Assembly (NCBI RefSeq): GCF_003205515.1
Contig: NZ_KZ826493.1
Coordinates: 1-54,696 of the forward strand
Length of the DNA stretch: 54,696 bases
Source: Litorivita pollutaquae
Lineage (GTDB): Bacteria; Pseudomonadota; Alphaproteobacteria; Rhodobacterales; Rhodobacteraceae
Direction: 5' to 3'
In this document: piece by piece, positions 1 to 8,277 of the stretch
How the letters are laid out: every line of letters begins with the position of its first letter
Numbering within the stretch: position 1 is the stretch's first letter
The notes under the pieces: generated by a model
Seen by the model: only the letters and a program-made list of their open reading frames with translations
Database searches by the model: none
What the model was told of the DNA's origin: nothing
Position numbers and translations under genes: made by a program

Positions 1-856
1 GCGGCGCGCGGCCAACCGCCACGGGCAAATGCCCCGGCGCATGACCGGTCAGTACGGCAATCTCGTTTTGGGTCGCGGTGATGGCGGCGCGCGCTTCGGG
101 CAGGCGCGCTTCGATCTCGGCAACACGGGCGCGCGATCGGGTGATGTCGAGCTTGGTCGCTTCGCTGCTTTGCGCCAGGGTGCGGGTTAACCCGAGCGTT
201 CGGCGGCGCATCGACAATTCCCCCTCACGCAGGCCGAGCACCTCTTGGCGATAGCGCAGGTTCAAATAGGCATTGGCCAGATTGTAGATCACCAAAAGTT
301 GCGCCGCATCGGCTTCGGCAGCGGCAATCTCATAGCTGGCCATGGCGCTTTTGCGGCTGGCGAGATTGCCGCCCCAAGGGTCCAACATCCACGACAGGCC
401 AAGTGTCTCGCTCGCGGTATCCTTGCCGGTTAATTTGCCGTCCAGCGACACCTGCAGCGATCCATCCGGCGAAGGCACCGTACCCAAAGTCGCGCGCGCC
501 TCGACAACTTTTTCGCGCGCCTCGCGCAGGGAATAGTTTTGCTTGAGCGCCTCGGCAATCAATCCGTCCAGAACCGGATCTTTCAACCGCTGCCACCACA
601 TCGCATTGCTTAAAAGCACTGGGCCCGAACGACCAAACTTGCCGCCCGCCTTGCCCGCGCGGCCATACCCATCGCCAAATCCGAAACCGGGAGCGGTGTA
701 ATGGGTCGGGGCCAAACAACCCGCCAAAAGCGCCATAGCAGAGCCCGCCAAAAGCAAACGCCCCAAACGCCGTGGCGCGCGGCGCAAAGCGCGCGTTTGC
801 ACGCCAGACATAACGGCCCGCACAATGGGGCCCTTAAATACGGGGATCTGGATCAT
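1..856 (-). CDS. TolC/NodT-type outer-membrane factor lipoprotein, 5' part (runs off the window)
   Basis: Outer-membrane channel of a tripartite exporter, here presumably the exit duct of the type I secretion system encoded upstream (ABC 3491-5671, HlyD 2229-3530). Translating the minus strand from ATG at 856 gives about 285 residues without a stop. There is a basic N-terminus, a hydrophobic stretch and a lipobox LLAGC near residue 47, so a lipid-anchored OprM/NodT-like protein is likely. It continues with the WWQRLKDPVLDGLI-type segment and long alpha-helical hairpins, ending in NEIAVLTGHAPG, the family's conserved AVLLGxxPG turn. A GAGAGG ribosome site precedes the ATG. The reading frame leaves the window at base 1 and is compatible with the C-terminal part at 54242-54696, so the two are probably one gene on a circular molecule. 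The family's RPDI...FP.I segment (about 80-90 residues) is missing between the two pieces. Confidence 0.85.
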   Translation of the reverse strand, partial: MIQIPVFKGPIVRAVMSGVQTRALRRAPRRLGRLLLAGSAMALLAGCLAPTHYTAPGFGFGDGYGRAGKAGGKFGRSGPVLLSNAMWWQRLKDPVLDGLIAEALKQNYSLREAREKVVEARATLGTVPSPDGSLQVSLDGKLTGKDTASETLGLSWMLDPWGGNLASRKSAMASYEIAAAEADAAQLLVIYNLANAYLNLRYRQEVLGLREGELSMRRRTLGLTRTLAQSSEATKLDITRSRARVAEIEARLPEARAAITATQNEIAVLTGHAPGHLPVAVGRAP

Positions 857-1031
857 ACTCTGCCTCTCGCGCCCCGCCTTTACCAACGGTGGCTTTGGCC
901 CGATCCTGCGTGAGGAGGCATAAAAAGCAAGGAAAACCCCAAAATCTGCCGCATATCCCGCGCATTTGTGCCCGCTATGCCGCAATACTCCAGCCGCTCG
1001 CCCACCTGCAAAACCCCAGTAAGAGGGGATA

Positions 1032-1217
1032 TCAGGGCAGCATCTCTACCGCACGCGTCGCAATCGCACGGCCCGCGACCAAAGAGGGATGATCATCGTC
1101 GCGGTAAAGCAAATCCGTGCCGTCATAGTGCACACATTGCCCCGCAGGCCCTTGAGCGCAGACGATCGGCGCCGGATCGAGCATCCGCGCGCCCTGCGCT
1201 TCTAAGGCATCCAAAAG
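1032..1217 (-). pseudogene. 3' remnant of an acyltransferase with C-terminal SGNH domain
   Basis: Last ~61 codons of an OafA-like acyltransferase-3/SGNH fusion that O-acylates surface polysaccharide. Seen: LDPAPIVCAQG followed by GTDLLYRDDDHPSLVAG, which matches the end of the periplasmic SGNH domain including its catalytic Asp-x-x-His (DDDH). The open frame enters directly from the left terminal repeat of the IS element and has no start of its own apart from a fortuitous TTG at 1214. The matching N-terminal piece lies on the other side of the IS (2036-2116), so roughly 550 codons in between have been lost. The gene is dead. Confidence 0.8.
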
Positions 1218-1233
1218 GGGACTGTTGCATTAA
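1218..1233. repeat. IS left terminal inverted repeat
   Basis: GGGACTGTTGCATTAA, perfectly complementary to bases 2020-2035. It forms the left end of the IS6-family element. Confidence 0.9.
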
Positions 1234-1272
1234 CTGACACCAGTAAGAATAGCACCAAGTCAGTCCGCCACA

Positions 1273-1983
1273 TCAAGCTGCTTCGAACAACTGGCTGACG
1301 AACTGAATCTCGCCACTGACGCCTGGTTGCTTGTTTTGGAGATGGCCACGTTTGATGGTTCGGATGGTTTCAATTCCACTTAGGGTCGCCTTTGCTGTTC
1401 GCAACGACCGAAAGCTTTGGCGATAGCCAAGGAGCCGCTTCATGGCGGCATGATCGCTTTCGATTAGGTTGTTTCGCCACTTACGATCAATGTGTTTGAT
1501 GCTATCAAAGTGCGGGTCGTATCGTTGGTTGAGCTCGCGGATGACACGACGATAAGTCGGCGCTTTGTCTGTAATGATAGTGACCGGTCGATGGAGCCGA
1601 ACTCGTTCAATGGCTTTGTTGAGAAAGGCCTTGGCAGCTTTCGCGCCTCGTCTTGCGGTGAGGCGAAAGTCGATCATTTGACCGTTCGCATCGACGGCGC
1701 GCCACAGGTATCGCCACTTGTCGCCGACCCGGATGTAGGTTTCATCCACATGCCAATCAAGGCTGGCGCGGTGCAGATGTTTCTCTGTTCGCTTGGTGAG
1801 TTCGGGCCCAAACTTCTGAACCCACCGATACACGGTCGACCGATCGATGGTAATCCCGCGCTCTGCGAGCAGATCGACCACGTCCTGGTAGGACAGCGGA
1901 TAGCGCAAGTACCACCGCACAGCGCACAAAATGATATCACGTGGAAAGCGATGGTGTTTGAACGGAGACCTGCGTGGCATCAT
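1273..1983 (-). CDS. IS6-family DDE transposase
   Basis: 236-residue transposase of the IS6/IS26 type, which moves by replicative transposition forming cointegrates. The N-terminus has an HTH-like region with the RFPRDIILCAVRWYLRYPLS signature. The catalytic triad is visible as the Asp in WHVDETYIRV, the Asp in IITDKAPTY and the Glu in NNLIESDHAAMKR, with the short Asp-to-Glu spacing of the family. The start is taken at the ATG pair 1983/1980; a GTG at 1998 is in frame upstream. The frame is intact, so the element is probably active. Nothing in the flanks indicates a composite transposon. Confidence 0.92.
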   Translation of the reverse strand: MMPRRSPFKHHRFPRDIILCAVRWYLRYPLSYQDVVDLLAERGITIDRSTVYRWVQKFGPELTKRTEKHLHRASLDWHVDETYIRVGDKWRYLWRAVDANGQMIDFRLTARRGAKAAKAFLNKAIERVRLHRPVTIITDKAPTYRRVIRELNQRYDPHFDSIKHIDRKWRNNLIESDHAAMKRLLGYRQSFRSLRTAKATLSGIETIRTIKRGHLQNKQPGVSGEIQFVSQLFEAA

Positions 1984-2019
1984 CAACCTCAAAAGCACAA
2001 ATCTGTCAAAGCATGATGA

Positions 2020-2035
2020 TTAATGCAACAGTCCC
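2020..2035. repeat. IS right terminal inverted repeat
   Basis: Complement of the left terminal repeat at 1218-1233. It marks the right end of the IS6-family element. The acyltransferase N-terminal remnant begins at the next base. Confidence 0.9.
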
Positions 2036-2116
2036 GAAAATACCAAAACCGGCATGGAATAAAATCACCGGCAAAACCGCGACTGAGCGAAGCCCGTCGA
2101 TCTCTTTTCTATACAC
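2036..2116 (-). pseudogene. 5' remnant of the interrupted acyltransferase
   Basis: Minus-strand frame starting at GTG 2116 behind an AAGGA ribosome site reads YRKEIDGLRSVAVLPVILFH, the diagnostic N-terminus of acyltransferase family 3 (x-x-E-I-D-G-L-R-x-x-A-V, with the catalytic His in FHAGF). After 27 codons it runs into the right end of the IS element. It belongs with the SGNH fragment at 1032-1217. In the ancestral order it lay between the HlyD gene and the outer-membrane factor gene, in the same orientation. Confidence 0.78.
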
Positions 2117-2228
2117 GCTCAAATCCTTCTTGGCCTGCGCGTAAACCCGCACGCCCCATCTCAAATCCCGAGACGATCATATGGCAGAACCCCCGTGAGG
2201 CAACGCCTTTCTCTTTGACGAGGGGGCT

Positions 2229-3530
2229 TTATTCCTCGCGGAAGGCGTGATCGAGATGGCGTGCCAAAGGATCGAGCAGATAGGCCAAGGCGCTGCGTGC
2301 CGGGCGTTCTAGGTAGCCCTCGACCGGAAGGCCCGGGCGCAGCGCATAGCCATCCAAAAGCGCCAATTCAGCGGCGGGCACCTCGACCTCGGCGCTATAG
2401 TATATTTGGCCGCTCATTTGGTCAGTGCTGGTGGTCGGCGCAATCCGTTCAAGCCGCCCCGCAAGCTGCGGCGCTTCGCGCGGGAGGGCCGCGATGACCA
2501 AGCGCGCGGGTTGGCCGATCTCGAGTTGGTCGGCTTGGCCGGGATCGACCCGCAGGGTGAAAATAAGACCCTGTTCTTGCCCCACCACCTGTAAAACCGT
2601 GGCACCGGGAGCGATGACACCGCCCAATGTGGCCTCCATTTCATGCACCACGCCGTCAATGGGCGCGCGGATCGACAGTTGCGTCAACCGCGCCGTGGTG
2701 TTGAGGATTTGCGGGATCAACTCTTCGATTTCGGCATTGGCAGCGCGAAGTTCGGTCGCCACCTGCTCGGCCACTTCGCGCCGTGCTTGCAGCTCGCTAA
2801 TGCGGGCCTCTTGGAGCGATCCCGCAGCCTGCGCGGCGGAGCTGTCCAATCCGGCGATCTGACCCAAAATCTCGGCCTCTATCCGTTGCAGATCCAACAC
2901 CTGATTGCTGCGCGCCAACCCTTGGTCCGCAAGGGTACGGGCATTGTCGATTTGAAGGCGCAGGGTGGCAATTTGATCGCGTTTGGCACGGATTTGCCCG
3001 GCCAATCCTTGCAATTGCGCGGTGATTTGCACTTCGGCCTCGGCCAATTGCGCGGCGCGGCCGTCAAACAGCGCGCGGCGCGCCGCAAAAATCCGGCGTT
3101 GGCCTTCTTCTTCGGCGCTCAGATCAGGCAAGGCAAAGGGTAGGGCGGGGATGTCGAAACGCGGCGTGGGTAACCCTTGATGTTCGCTCATCAACCGCGC
3201 CCGCAGAGCCAAAGCCGCCCCAAGTCGCGCCTGCGCAACCTCAAGGCTGGCTTGCAACAATGTCGGGTCAAGCTGCACCAAAAGATCGCCTTTGGACACT
3301 TGATCGCCGGAGCGCACGGGCAGGGCCGCAATGGTGCCGCCTTCAAAGCTTTGCACCACGATGGGTTTTCCGCGCACATCGATTTGGCCACGCGCCACCA
3401 CGGCAGCCGAGATTGGCACAAGGCTGGCCCAAAACCCGAGCCCAACGAGCAGCACCAAGGCCGCCACGGCACCGAGCCGCGCGGGCAGGCTCAATTCGGT
3501 CTGGAGCTGCGGAACATCTGCGGTGTGCAT
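2229..3530 (-). CDS. HlyD-family type I secretion periplasmic adaptor
   Basis: Membrane-fusion protein (433 aa) that links the inner-membrane ABC exporter to the outer-membrane channel. One N-terminal transmembrane segment (about residues 20-40, LGAVAALVLLVGLGFWASLVP) is followed by a lipoyl/barrel-sandwich half (ARGQIDVRGKP..VQSFEGG), a long coiled-coil hairpin rich in Ala/Gln/Leu (about 90-270), and the returning HlyD barrel with IRAPIDGVVHEMEATLGGV. Length and layout fit the PrtE/PrsE type. The start is the ATG at 3530 behind AGGAG. It overlaps the 3' end of the ABC gene by 40 bases in another frame, so the two are translationally coupled. Confidence 0.93.
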   Translation of the reverse strand: MHTADVPQLQTELSLPARLGAVAALVLLVGLGFWASLVPISAAVVARGQIDVRGKPIVVQSFEGGTIAALPVRSGDQVSKGDLLVQLDPTLLQASLEVAQARLGAALALRARLMSEHQGLPTPRFDIPALPFALPDLSAEEEGQRRIFAARRALFDGRAAQLAEAEVQITAQLQGLAGQIRAKRDQIATLRLQIDNARTLADQGLARSNQVLDLQRIEAEILGQIAGLDSSAAQAAGSLQEARISELQARREVAEQVATELRAANAEIEELIPQILNTTARLTQLSIRAPIDGVVHEMEATLGGVIAPGATVLQVVGQEQGLIFTLRVDPGQADQLEIGQPARLVIAALPREAPQLAGRLERIAPTTSTDQMSGQIYYSAEVEVPAAELALLDGYALRPGLPVEGYLERPARSALAYLLDPLARHLDHAFREE

Positions 3531-5671
3531 GGGGTCTCCTGTGCGGGTGAATTGGGGGAGCGGGCATTGATCGTGGCCATTTCCTCGGCCCATCCCGGAT
3601 CGATACGGCCCATATCAATGCGGCCCGTTGCGGTCCCCGAAACCGTTGGCGCGGGGGACTTGGGCACAAATGACGGCATGGCCGTGCCCGCTGGCGCCGA
3701 AACCCCTGCGGCGGCAAAGGAACCCGATGGCCGCTCTTGCGGGGGCGGAGTTTGCGGCGCCTCCCCCCCTGCGGGCCCCTCGACTGGCGCAGCAGCAGCG
3801 GCCTGAATCCGGGCAGATTTGCCCGCCGCAGGTTGCGTGGCAGGCGTCATCAAAGCCGGATGGACGGGGCCAAAGGGGGCGGCAGTTGGACGGGTTTGAG
3901 GCGGAACAGGGCCTGTTTTTCCCAAAGGTGCGGTGCGCGAAACAGGGGTCGCAGATGCATTTGGCACGCCCACCTTACCACCGCTCAAGACCTCTTCTTT
4001 GGGGCCGAACTGTGCCACGGTGCCGGATTTCAGCACCATCACCTTGTTCACCGCTGCAATCGCCGAGGGACGGTGTGCCATGACGATCACTGTGGCCTTG
4101 CGGGCGCGCAGGGCACGAATGGCCTGCGCCAATGCCTCGTCCCCTGCGGCATCAAGGTTTGAGTTCGGCTCGTCCAACACGACGATATTAGGATCGCCGT
4201 AGAGCGCACGGGCCAAACCAAGCCGTTGGATTTGCCCGCCAGATAGCGGCGTCGAGGCCCCACCAACCAAGGTCTCGTAGCCCCCCGCGAGGGTCAAGAT
4301 CATCTCATGCACCCCTGCCAGTTTGGCCGCTGCCATCACCGCCTCGCTTTTACGGTCCGGATCAAAACGCGCGATATTTTCCGCGATCGATCCCGGCACC
4401 ATCACCACCTCTTGCGGCAGATATCCAATGGCGCGCCCCAACGCGTCGCGCGGCCATTGATCGGGCGTGGCCCCGTCAAAGCGGATTTCTCCCGCATCCG
4501 GCGCCCAGACCCCCGCCAAAAGCCGCGCCAATGATGATTTGCCCGAGGCGCTGTGCCCAATGACCCCAAGCGCATCGCCCGCATCGAGGGAAAAGGCGAC
4601 CTGTGTGAGCATCCGCGCGCGGTCCGCAGAGGCGCGTACACCAGGGGGGAGCGGTGCGAATTTGGTCAAGCCTTTGACGGTGATCTCGCCGCGCGGCGCG
4701 GGCAGGGCGACGCTTTGGGCACGGGGCGCGGCCTCAGCAAACTCTTCGGACAACCGCCGATGCGCCGCCATCGCATGACCCATGGCCCGCCATTGGCCGA
4801 TCACTTGATCCACCGGCGCCAAGGCCCGCCCCGAGAGGATCGAAGAGGCGACAATCATCCCCGCCGAAATCTCCTGCTGTAGCACCAAATAGGCCCCCAT
4901 GGTCAGGATCGCCGATTGCAATAGCATGCGAAATGCACGGCTGGCGGCGCTGATCTTTTCGCTGGGGCCGGCGGCGTGTTGATGCGCTCCCAATGTGGCG
5001 CGGTGATGGGTTTGCCAGACCTGCGCCACGGCCCCGACCATGCCCATGGCATGCAGGGCTTCGGCCCCGCGCCGCGCGCCTTCGGTAAACTCGCGCTCTG
5101 CCGCATCATGCCCCGATGCGGCGCGGATCGGACCGCGCGTGAACAGTTGCGCCAAGCCCGCCAGAACCGCCACAACCATCGCCCCCGCCAAGGTCAACCA
5201 CCCCAACCATGGGTGCACCACAAAGAGGATCGCCAAATAGAACGGCACCCATGGCACGTCCAAAATTCCCGTCACCGCCGGCCCCGACAAAAAACCGCGC
5301 ACCATCTCCAGATCGCGCAACCCGCTTGAGGCGCCTTGCCGCCGTACGTCCAATGTGCGCGCAAATACCGTCTCGCCAAGCGATTGATCCAAACGCATTG
5401 CCGCGCGCCCCAGCACCCGCGCGCGTAAAAAATCATAAAGACCCAAAAAGCCGTAGAGCACGACCACAAGGCCAAAGAGGCCAAGCAAGGTTGGAACAGA
5501 CCCCGAGGCCAGAACACGATCGTAGACCTGTAGCATATAGAGCGATCCGGTCAGCATCAGCAGACCGACAGCCGCGCTAAACAACCCCGCCAATCCCAAA
5601 GCAGGCCGAATGCGCCGCAGCGCAGCGCGATACGACAGAACCGGTCCGGTATCGGCGGTCTTTTGTGTCAT
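3491..5671 (-). CDS. Type I secretion ABC transporter, permease/ATPase fusion
   Basis: PrtD/PrsD-like exporter (726 aa) that energises one-step secretion of C-terminal-signal (RTX) proteins. An N-terminal transmembrane domain (about 20-300; starts LSYRAALRRIRPALG, SLYMLQVYDRVL is the PrtD-type signature) precedes the ATPase with Walker A GHSASGKSS (372-380), signature LSGGQ (476-480), Walker B IVVLDEP (496-502) and the H-loop His (533). Residues from about 571 to the end form an unusual Pro/Ala/Thr-rich tail of about 155 residues not typical of the family. The start is ATG 5671 with GGAAAGGG upstream. The likely plasmid-encoded client is the RTX protein at 33538-36345. Confidence 0.93.
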   Translation of the reverse strand: MTQKTADTGPVLSYRAALRRIRPALGLAGLFSAAVGLLMLTGSLYMLQVYDRVLASGSVPTLLGLFGLVVVLYGFLGLYDFLRARVLGRAAMRLDQSLGETVFARTLDVRRQGASSGLRDLEMVRGFLSGPAVTGILDVPWVPFYLAILFVVHPWLGWLTLAGAMVVAVLAGLAQLFTRGPIRAASGHDAAEREFTEGARRGAEALHAMGMVGAVAQVWQTHHRATLGAHQHAAGPSEKISAASRAFRMLLQSAILTMGAYLVLQQEISAGMIVASSILSGRALAPVDQVIGQWRAMGHAMAAHRRLSEEFAEAAPRAQSVALPAPRGEITVKGLTKFAPLPPGVRASADRARMLTQVAFSLDAGDALGVIGHSASGKSSLARLLAGVWAPDAGEIRFDGATPDQWPRDALGRAIGYLPQEVVMVPGSIAENIARFDPDRKSEAVMAAAKLAGVHEMILTLAGGYETLVGGASTPLSGGQIQRLGLARALYGDPNIVVLDEPNSNLDAAGDEALAQAIRALRARKATVIVMAHRPSAIAAVNKVMVLKSGTVAQFGPKEEVLSGGKVGVPNASATPVSRTAPLGKTGPVPPQTRPTAAPFGPVHPALMTPATQPAAGKSARIQAAAAAPVEGPAGGEAPQTPPPQERPSGSFAAAGVSAPAGTAMPSFVPKSPAPTVSGTATGRIDMGRIDPGWAEEMATINARSPNSPAQETPCTPQMFRSSRPN

Positions 5672-6018
5672 TTTCCGACCCTTTCCTACATATGTCTGTC
5701 GCGCGATTGCGCCTGTGCGACGTGCCTTGAACTGCCTGCAAACGGGACCCGCCGGGGGAATCCCTTTGGCGTGCACCGCCACGACAGGAGATCCAAGATA
5801 GGCTGCGCAATGCCTCAAAAGTGCTAATTTATTGGGGTCCCAACAGGGATTTTTGCCCGATTTTTGCCAAAAATTGATTCGTTTTTATGGCGCATTCTTG
5901 ATAGGGTTTTTTGAATAGGCGGCGGGATATTGCCCGCAAATCCACCTGCAGCCGCAAGGCGCGATGAAATTTTAGGCGCGCCTATTGGGCGACCTTCCCC
6001 TCGCGTCAAGCAAGAACG

Positions 6019-6041
6019 GTTAACATTTCCCTTATTTTCAT
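6019..6041 (+). promoter_or_regulatory. Conserved upstream block shared by both VPLPA-CTERM genes, copy 1
   Basis: Reads GTTAACATTTCCCTTATTTT then CAT. The block at 12688-12712 reads ATTAACAATTTTCCCTTAAA then TTCAT. The shared TTAACA-(AT)-TTTCCCTTA core lies upstream of each gene in the same orientation, about 190 and 85 bases ahead of the start codons. A regulator site is possible; which protein would bind is unknown. Confidence 0.4.
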
Positions 6042-6130
6042 ACCCCAACCCCGCCAAAATCTCCGCCACAAACCCCTTGTGACCTTTCTGCACCTGCTAC
6101 ATTTACCATGCGGAACCCACTGAAATCTCT

Positions 6131-6158
6131 TTGGTGTCAACTTCGGCTTAGATATAAA
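6131..6158 (+). promoter_or_regulatory. Predicted sigma-70-type promoter of VPLPA-CTERM gene 1
   Basis: TTGGTG (-35, 6131-6136) and TATAAA (-10, 6153-6158) with 16 bases between them, about 70 bases ahead of the ATG at 6231. Sequence match only. Confidence 0.45.
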
Positions 6159-6230
6159 GAGGTTAATAGCGTCATGCGTTCTAGACGCTTTGCATTAACA
6201 GCCTCGCTGCCAGAGGTAATGGAGTTAGTA

Positions 6231-6725
6231 ATGAAAACACTTTTCAAGACGGCACTTGTTGCCGCAGGCATCGCCGCCGCCTCTTCGGCATCGGCCTTGA
6301 CCATCACAGATACGGTTTACGTTGGAACCGGCGCATCGGCGGGTGACCCCGGTACAGTTGGCACCACGACGGTCTTCCTTTCGGCGGGCTTCTACGACAT
6401 GTACACAATGGGCCCGACCATCGACCCCGTTCTGACGCTGTATTCCGGCGCCTCCGCGACCGGATCGGTGCTTGCATTCAATGATGACGGCTGCCCAACC
6501 TCCTTGTGCGGACCAGCCGGAGCGTTCAGCAACTCGCTGATCTCCAACTTCTGGGTTTCGACGGGCGTTTACACATTGGCTGTCGCTGATTTCGGTACGC
6601 CCAACATGTCCGGCGATGTGGTTTTGACCATTCAAGACGTCCCTGCCGTGCCGCTGCCTGCTGGCTTGCCGCTTCTGGCCGGTGCTTTGGGCCTCTTCGG
6701 CCTGTCGCGTCGCCGCAAGTCCTAA
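6231..6725 (+). CDS. VPLPA-CTERM sorting domain protein 1
   Basis: Secreted protein of 164 aa destined for exosortase processing. A Sec signal peptide (MKTLFKTALVAAG...SASA, about 22 residues) is followed by a beta-rich body. The pre-peptidase/DVUA0089-like pattern is visible: FYDMYTM, PVLTLYSG, LAFNDDG, GVYTLAVADFG. Two cysteines lie in DDGCPTSLCG. The C-terminus is a textbook sorting tag: VPLPAG, a hydrophobic helix (LPLLAGALGLFGL) and a basic end (SRRRKS). The VPLPA-CTERM class is paired with exosortase XrtD, encoded here at 25488-27083. The start is the third of several ATGs, chosen because it begins the signal peptide and has GGAG upstream. The mature N-terminus TITDTVYVG closely resembles that of the second VPLPA-CTERM protein (12797-13489). 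Confidence 0.9.
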   Translation: MKTLFKTALVAAGIAAASSASALTITDTVYVGTGASAGDPGTVGTTTVFLSAGFYDMYTMGPTIDPVLTLYSGASATGSVLAFNDDGCPTSLCGPAGAFSNSLISNFWVSTGVYTLAVADFGTPNMSGDVVLTIQDVPAVPLPAGLPLLAGALGLFGLSRRRKS

Positions 6726-6773
6726 GCCGCGCGGGCCACGGCCCGAGCAATGCATGACATCATGACATTTAGA

Positions 6774-6803
6774 ACCCCGCGTCCCTATGGCGCGGGGTTT
6801 TTC
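6774..6803 (+). terminator. Rho-independent terminator after VPLPA-CTERM gene 1
   Basis: AACCCCGCG stem (6774-6782), 9-base loop, CGCGGGGTT (6792-6800), then a run of T. Perfect 9-bp stem. Confidence 0.85.
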
Positions 6804-7110
6804 GCCTGCACGTAAGCTACTGTTTGCTAACAAGAGTGGCAGTTGGGGGTAGCGCCCGCCTGCACACCCGACCTTAACGCGTAATCTAGATTATGTTTTA
6901 TAAAGTCCAAATTCCGCATTTTTGCCCTCGCAATGTCGACCGATGCTAACTTGATTTCGTGTGCAACCAGAATGTTTGGCCGCGTAACCGCCCGATTTAC
7001 GTGGCACAAAGGTCATCGAAATGCCCGAGCCTGCGCTTAGACACAAGACAGATGTGGTACGATCGCGCATAAGCACAGCCACAGTGCGTGAGCAGATGGA
7101 AGAGGCAGAG
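6804..7110. other. Intergenic region upstream of ugd
   Basis: About 300 bases without a supported gene. A weak -35/-10 pair (CTTAGA at 7036-7041, TACGAT at 7058-7063, 16-base spacer) could drive ugd. The open frame extends upstream of the chosen ugd start to 7021, but that extension shows no conservation with the family. Confidence 0.4.
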
Positions 7111-8277
7111 ATGAAAATTGCAGTTGCTGGTATCGGCTATGTTGGCCTGTCGAACGCCGTTTTACTTGCGCAGACCCATCACGTGACGGCTGTGGATATT
7201 TCGGCCGCGCGGGTAGAGATGCTCAATGCGCGGCAGTGTCCGATCACCGATCCGGAGTTGGAAGAGTTTCTGGCGCACAAATCGCTGAACCTGACGGCGA
7301 CCACCGATCCCAACGAGGCTTATAAAGACGCGCAAATTGTCGTTATCGCCACCCCCACCAACTACGATCCTGACAACAATTATTTTGACACCTCCAGCGT
7401 CGAAACCGTGATCAAAGCCGTTCTAGAGATCAACGCAAAGGCCACCGTTGTGGTCAAATCTACCGTGCCCGTGGGATTTATTGCGCAGCAACAGGCTCTG
7501 CATGACACCGCCCGCGTGATCTTCAGCCCCGAGTTTTTGCGCGAGGGCCGCGCGCTCTATGACAACCTCTATCCCAGCCGGATCATCGTCGGTGACCAAT
7601 CCTCACGCGGGCGCGCCTTTGCCGACCTGTTGCTGGAAGGGGCGATCAAAAAGGATGTCCCCGTCCTTTTAACAGATGCCAATGAGGCCGAGGCGATCAA
7701 GCTTTTTGCCAATACCTACCTCGCCATGCGGGTCGCATTTTTCAACGAATTGGACAGCTACGCCATGGCCGGCGGCATGGACAGCCGCCAGATCATCGAA
7801 GGCATTGGTTTGGATCCGCGCATCGGCAGCCATTATAACAATCCCTCCTTTGGCTATGGCGGCTATTGCCTGCCCAAAGACACCAAACAATTGCTGGCGA
7901 ATTATTCCGAAGTGCCGCAAAACCTCATCCGCGCCATTGTCGACGCCAACCGCACCCGCAAGGATTTCCTCGCCGATCAAATCATCGCATCGGCGCCGAA
8001 AGTGGTCGGCATCTACCGGTTGGTGATGAAAGCCGGCAGCGACAATTTCCGCCAATCCTCGATCCAGGGCATCATGAAACGGCTCAAGGCCAAAGGCATC
8101 GAGGTCGTGGTTTATGAGCCGGTGCTCGAAGAGGAGGCGTTTTTCGGGTCAAAGGTGATGCGCGATCTCGAAGCGTTCAAAGCCACCTCGGATGTCATCG
8201 TCGCCAACCGCGTGACCGAAGACCTCGCAGGGGCCATCGATAAGGTGTTCACCCGCGATCTCTTCGGCGCGGATTAA
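7111..8277 (+). CDS. ugd: UDP-glucose 6-dehydrogenase
   Basis: Oxidises UDP-glucose to UDP-glucuronate with two NAD+ in the cytoplasm, supplying an acidic sugar for polysaccharide. The 388-residue length equals that of E. coli Ugd, and the sequence follows it closely. There is a Rossmann start [16 protein letters not shown], a substrate/active-site region [23 protein letters not shown], and the catalytic cysteine in GGYCLPKDT (Cys253), ending TRDLFGAD. The start at 7111 is preceded by GGAAGAGG. It converges with the metallophosphoesterase gene, overlapping by 4 bases at the stops. The enzyme could act on a related UDP-sugar, but similarity to the short enterobacterial Ugd form argues for UDP-glucose. 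Confidence 0.93.
   Translation: MKIAVAGIGYVGLSNAVLLAQTHHVTAVDISAARVEMLNARQCPITDPELEEFLAHKSLNLTATTDPNEAYKDAQIVVIATPTNYDPDNNYFDTSSVETVIKAVLEINAKATVVVKSTVPVGFIAQQQALHDTARVIFSPEFLREGRALYDNLYPSRIIVGDQSSRGRAFADLLLEGAIKKDVPVLLTDANEAEAIKLFANTYLAMRVAFFNELDSYAMAGGMDSRQIIEGIGLDPRIGSHYNNPSFGYGGYCLPKDTKQLLANYSEVPQNLIRAIVDANRTRKDFLADQIIASAPKVVGIYRLVMKAGSDNFRQSSIQGIMKRLKAKGIEVVVYEPVLEEEAFFGSKVMRDLEAFKATSDVIVANRVTEDLAGAIDKVFTRDLFGAD

Larger units (their letters stand above)
1218..2035. mobile_element. IS6-family insertion sequence (818 bp)
   Basis: Complete IS bounded by 16-bp perfect terminal inverted repeats, GGGACTGTTGCATTAA at 1218-1233 and its complement at 2020-2035. The GGxxCTGTTGCA ends are typical of the IS6/IS26 family. 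It contains one transposase gene that fills most of the element. The flanking octamers (TCCAAAAG on the left, GAAAATAC on the right) do not match, so there is no target duplication. With the deletion of the middle of the acyltransferase gene, this points to an IS-mediated adjacent deletion or recombination between two copies. Confidence 0.9.
5672..6230. other. Intergenic region between the divergent T1SS operon and VPLPA-CTERM gene 1
   Basis: About 560 bases without a convincing gene, AT-richer than its surroundings. It should hold promoters for both directions. On the plus side there is a -35/-10 pair at 6131-6158. Further upstream, a block at 6019-6041 resembles one found ahead of the second VPLPA-CTERM gene (12688-12712). 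A minus-strand 89-codon frame at 5824-6093 has no recognisable features and is not called. Confidence 0.6.

Noticed and set aside
1210-2043. 8-bp target-site duplication around the IS6-family element
   Set aside because: The flanking octamers TCCAAAAG and GAAAATAC do not match in either boundary setting.
5824-6093. 89-codon minus-strand frame upstream of the T1SS operon
   Set aside because: No domain, no ribosome site, and low-complexity composition in an AT-rich regulatory gap.
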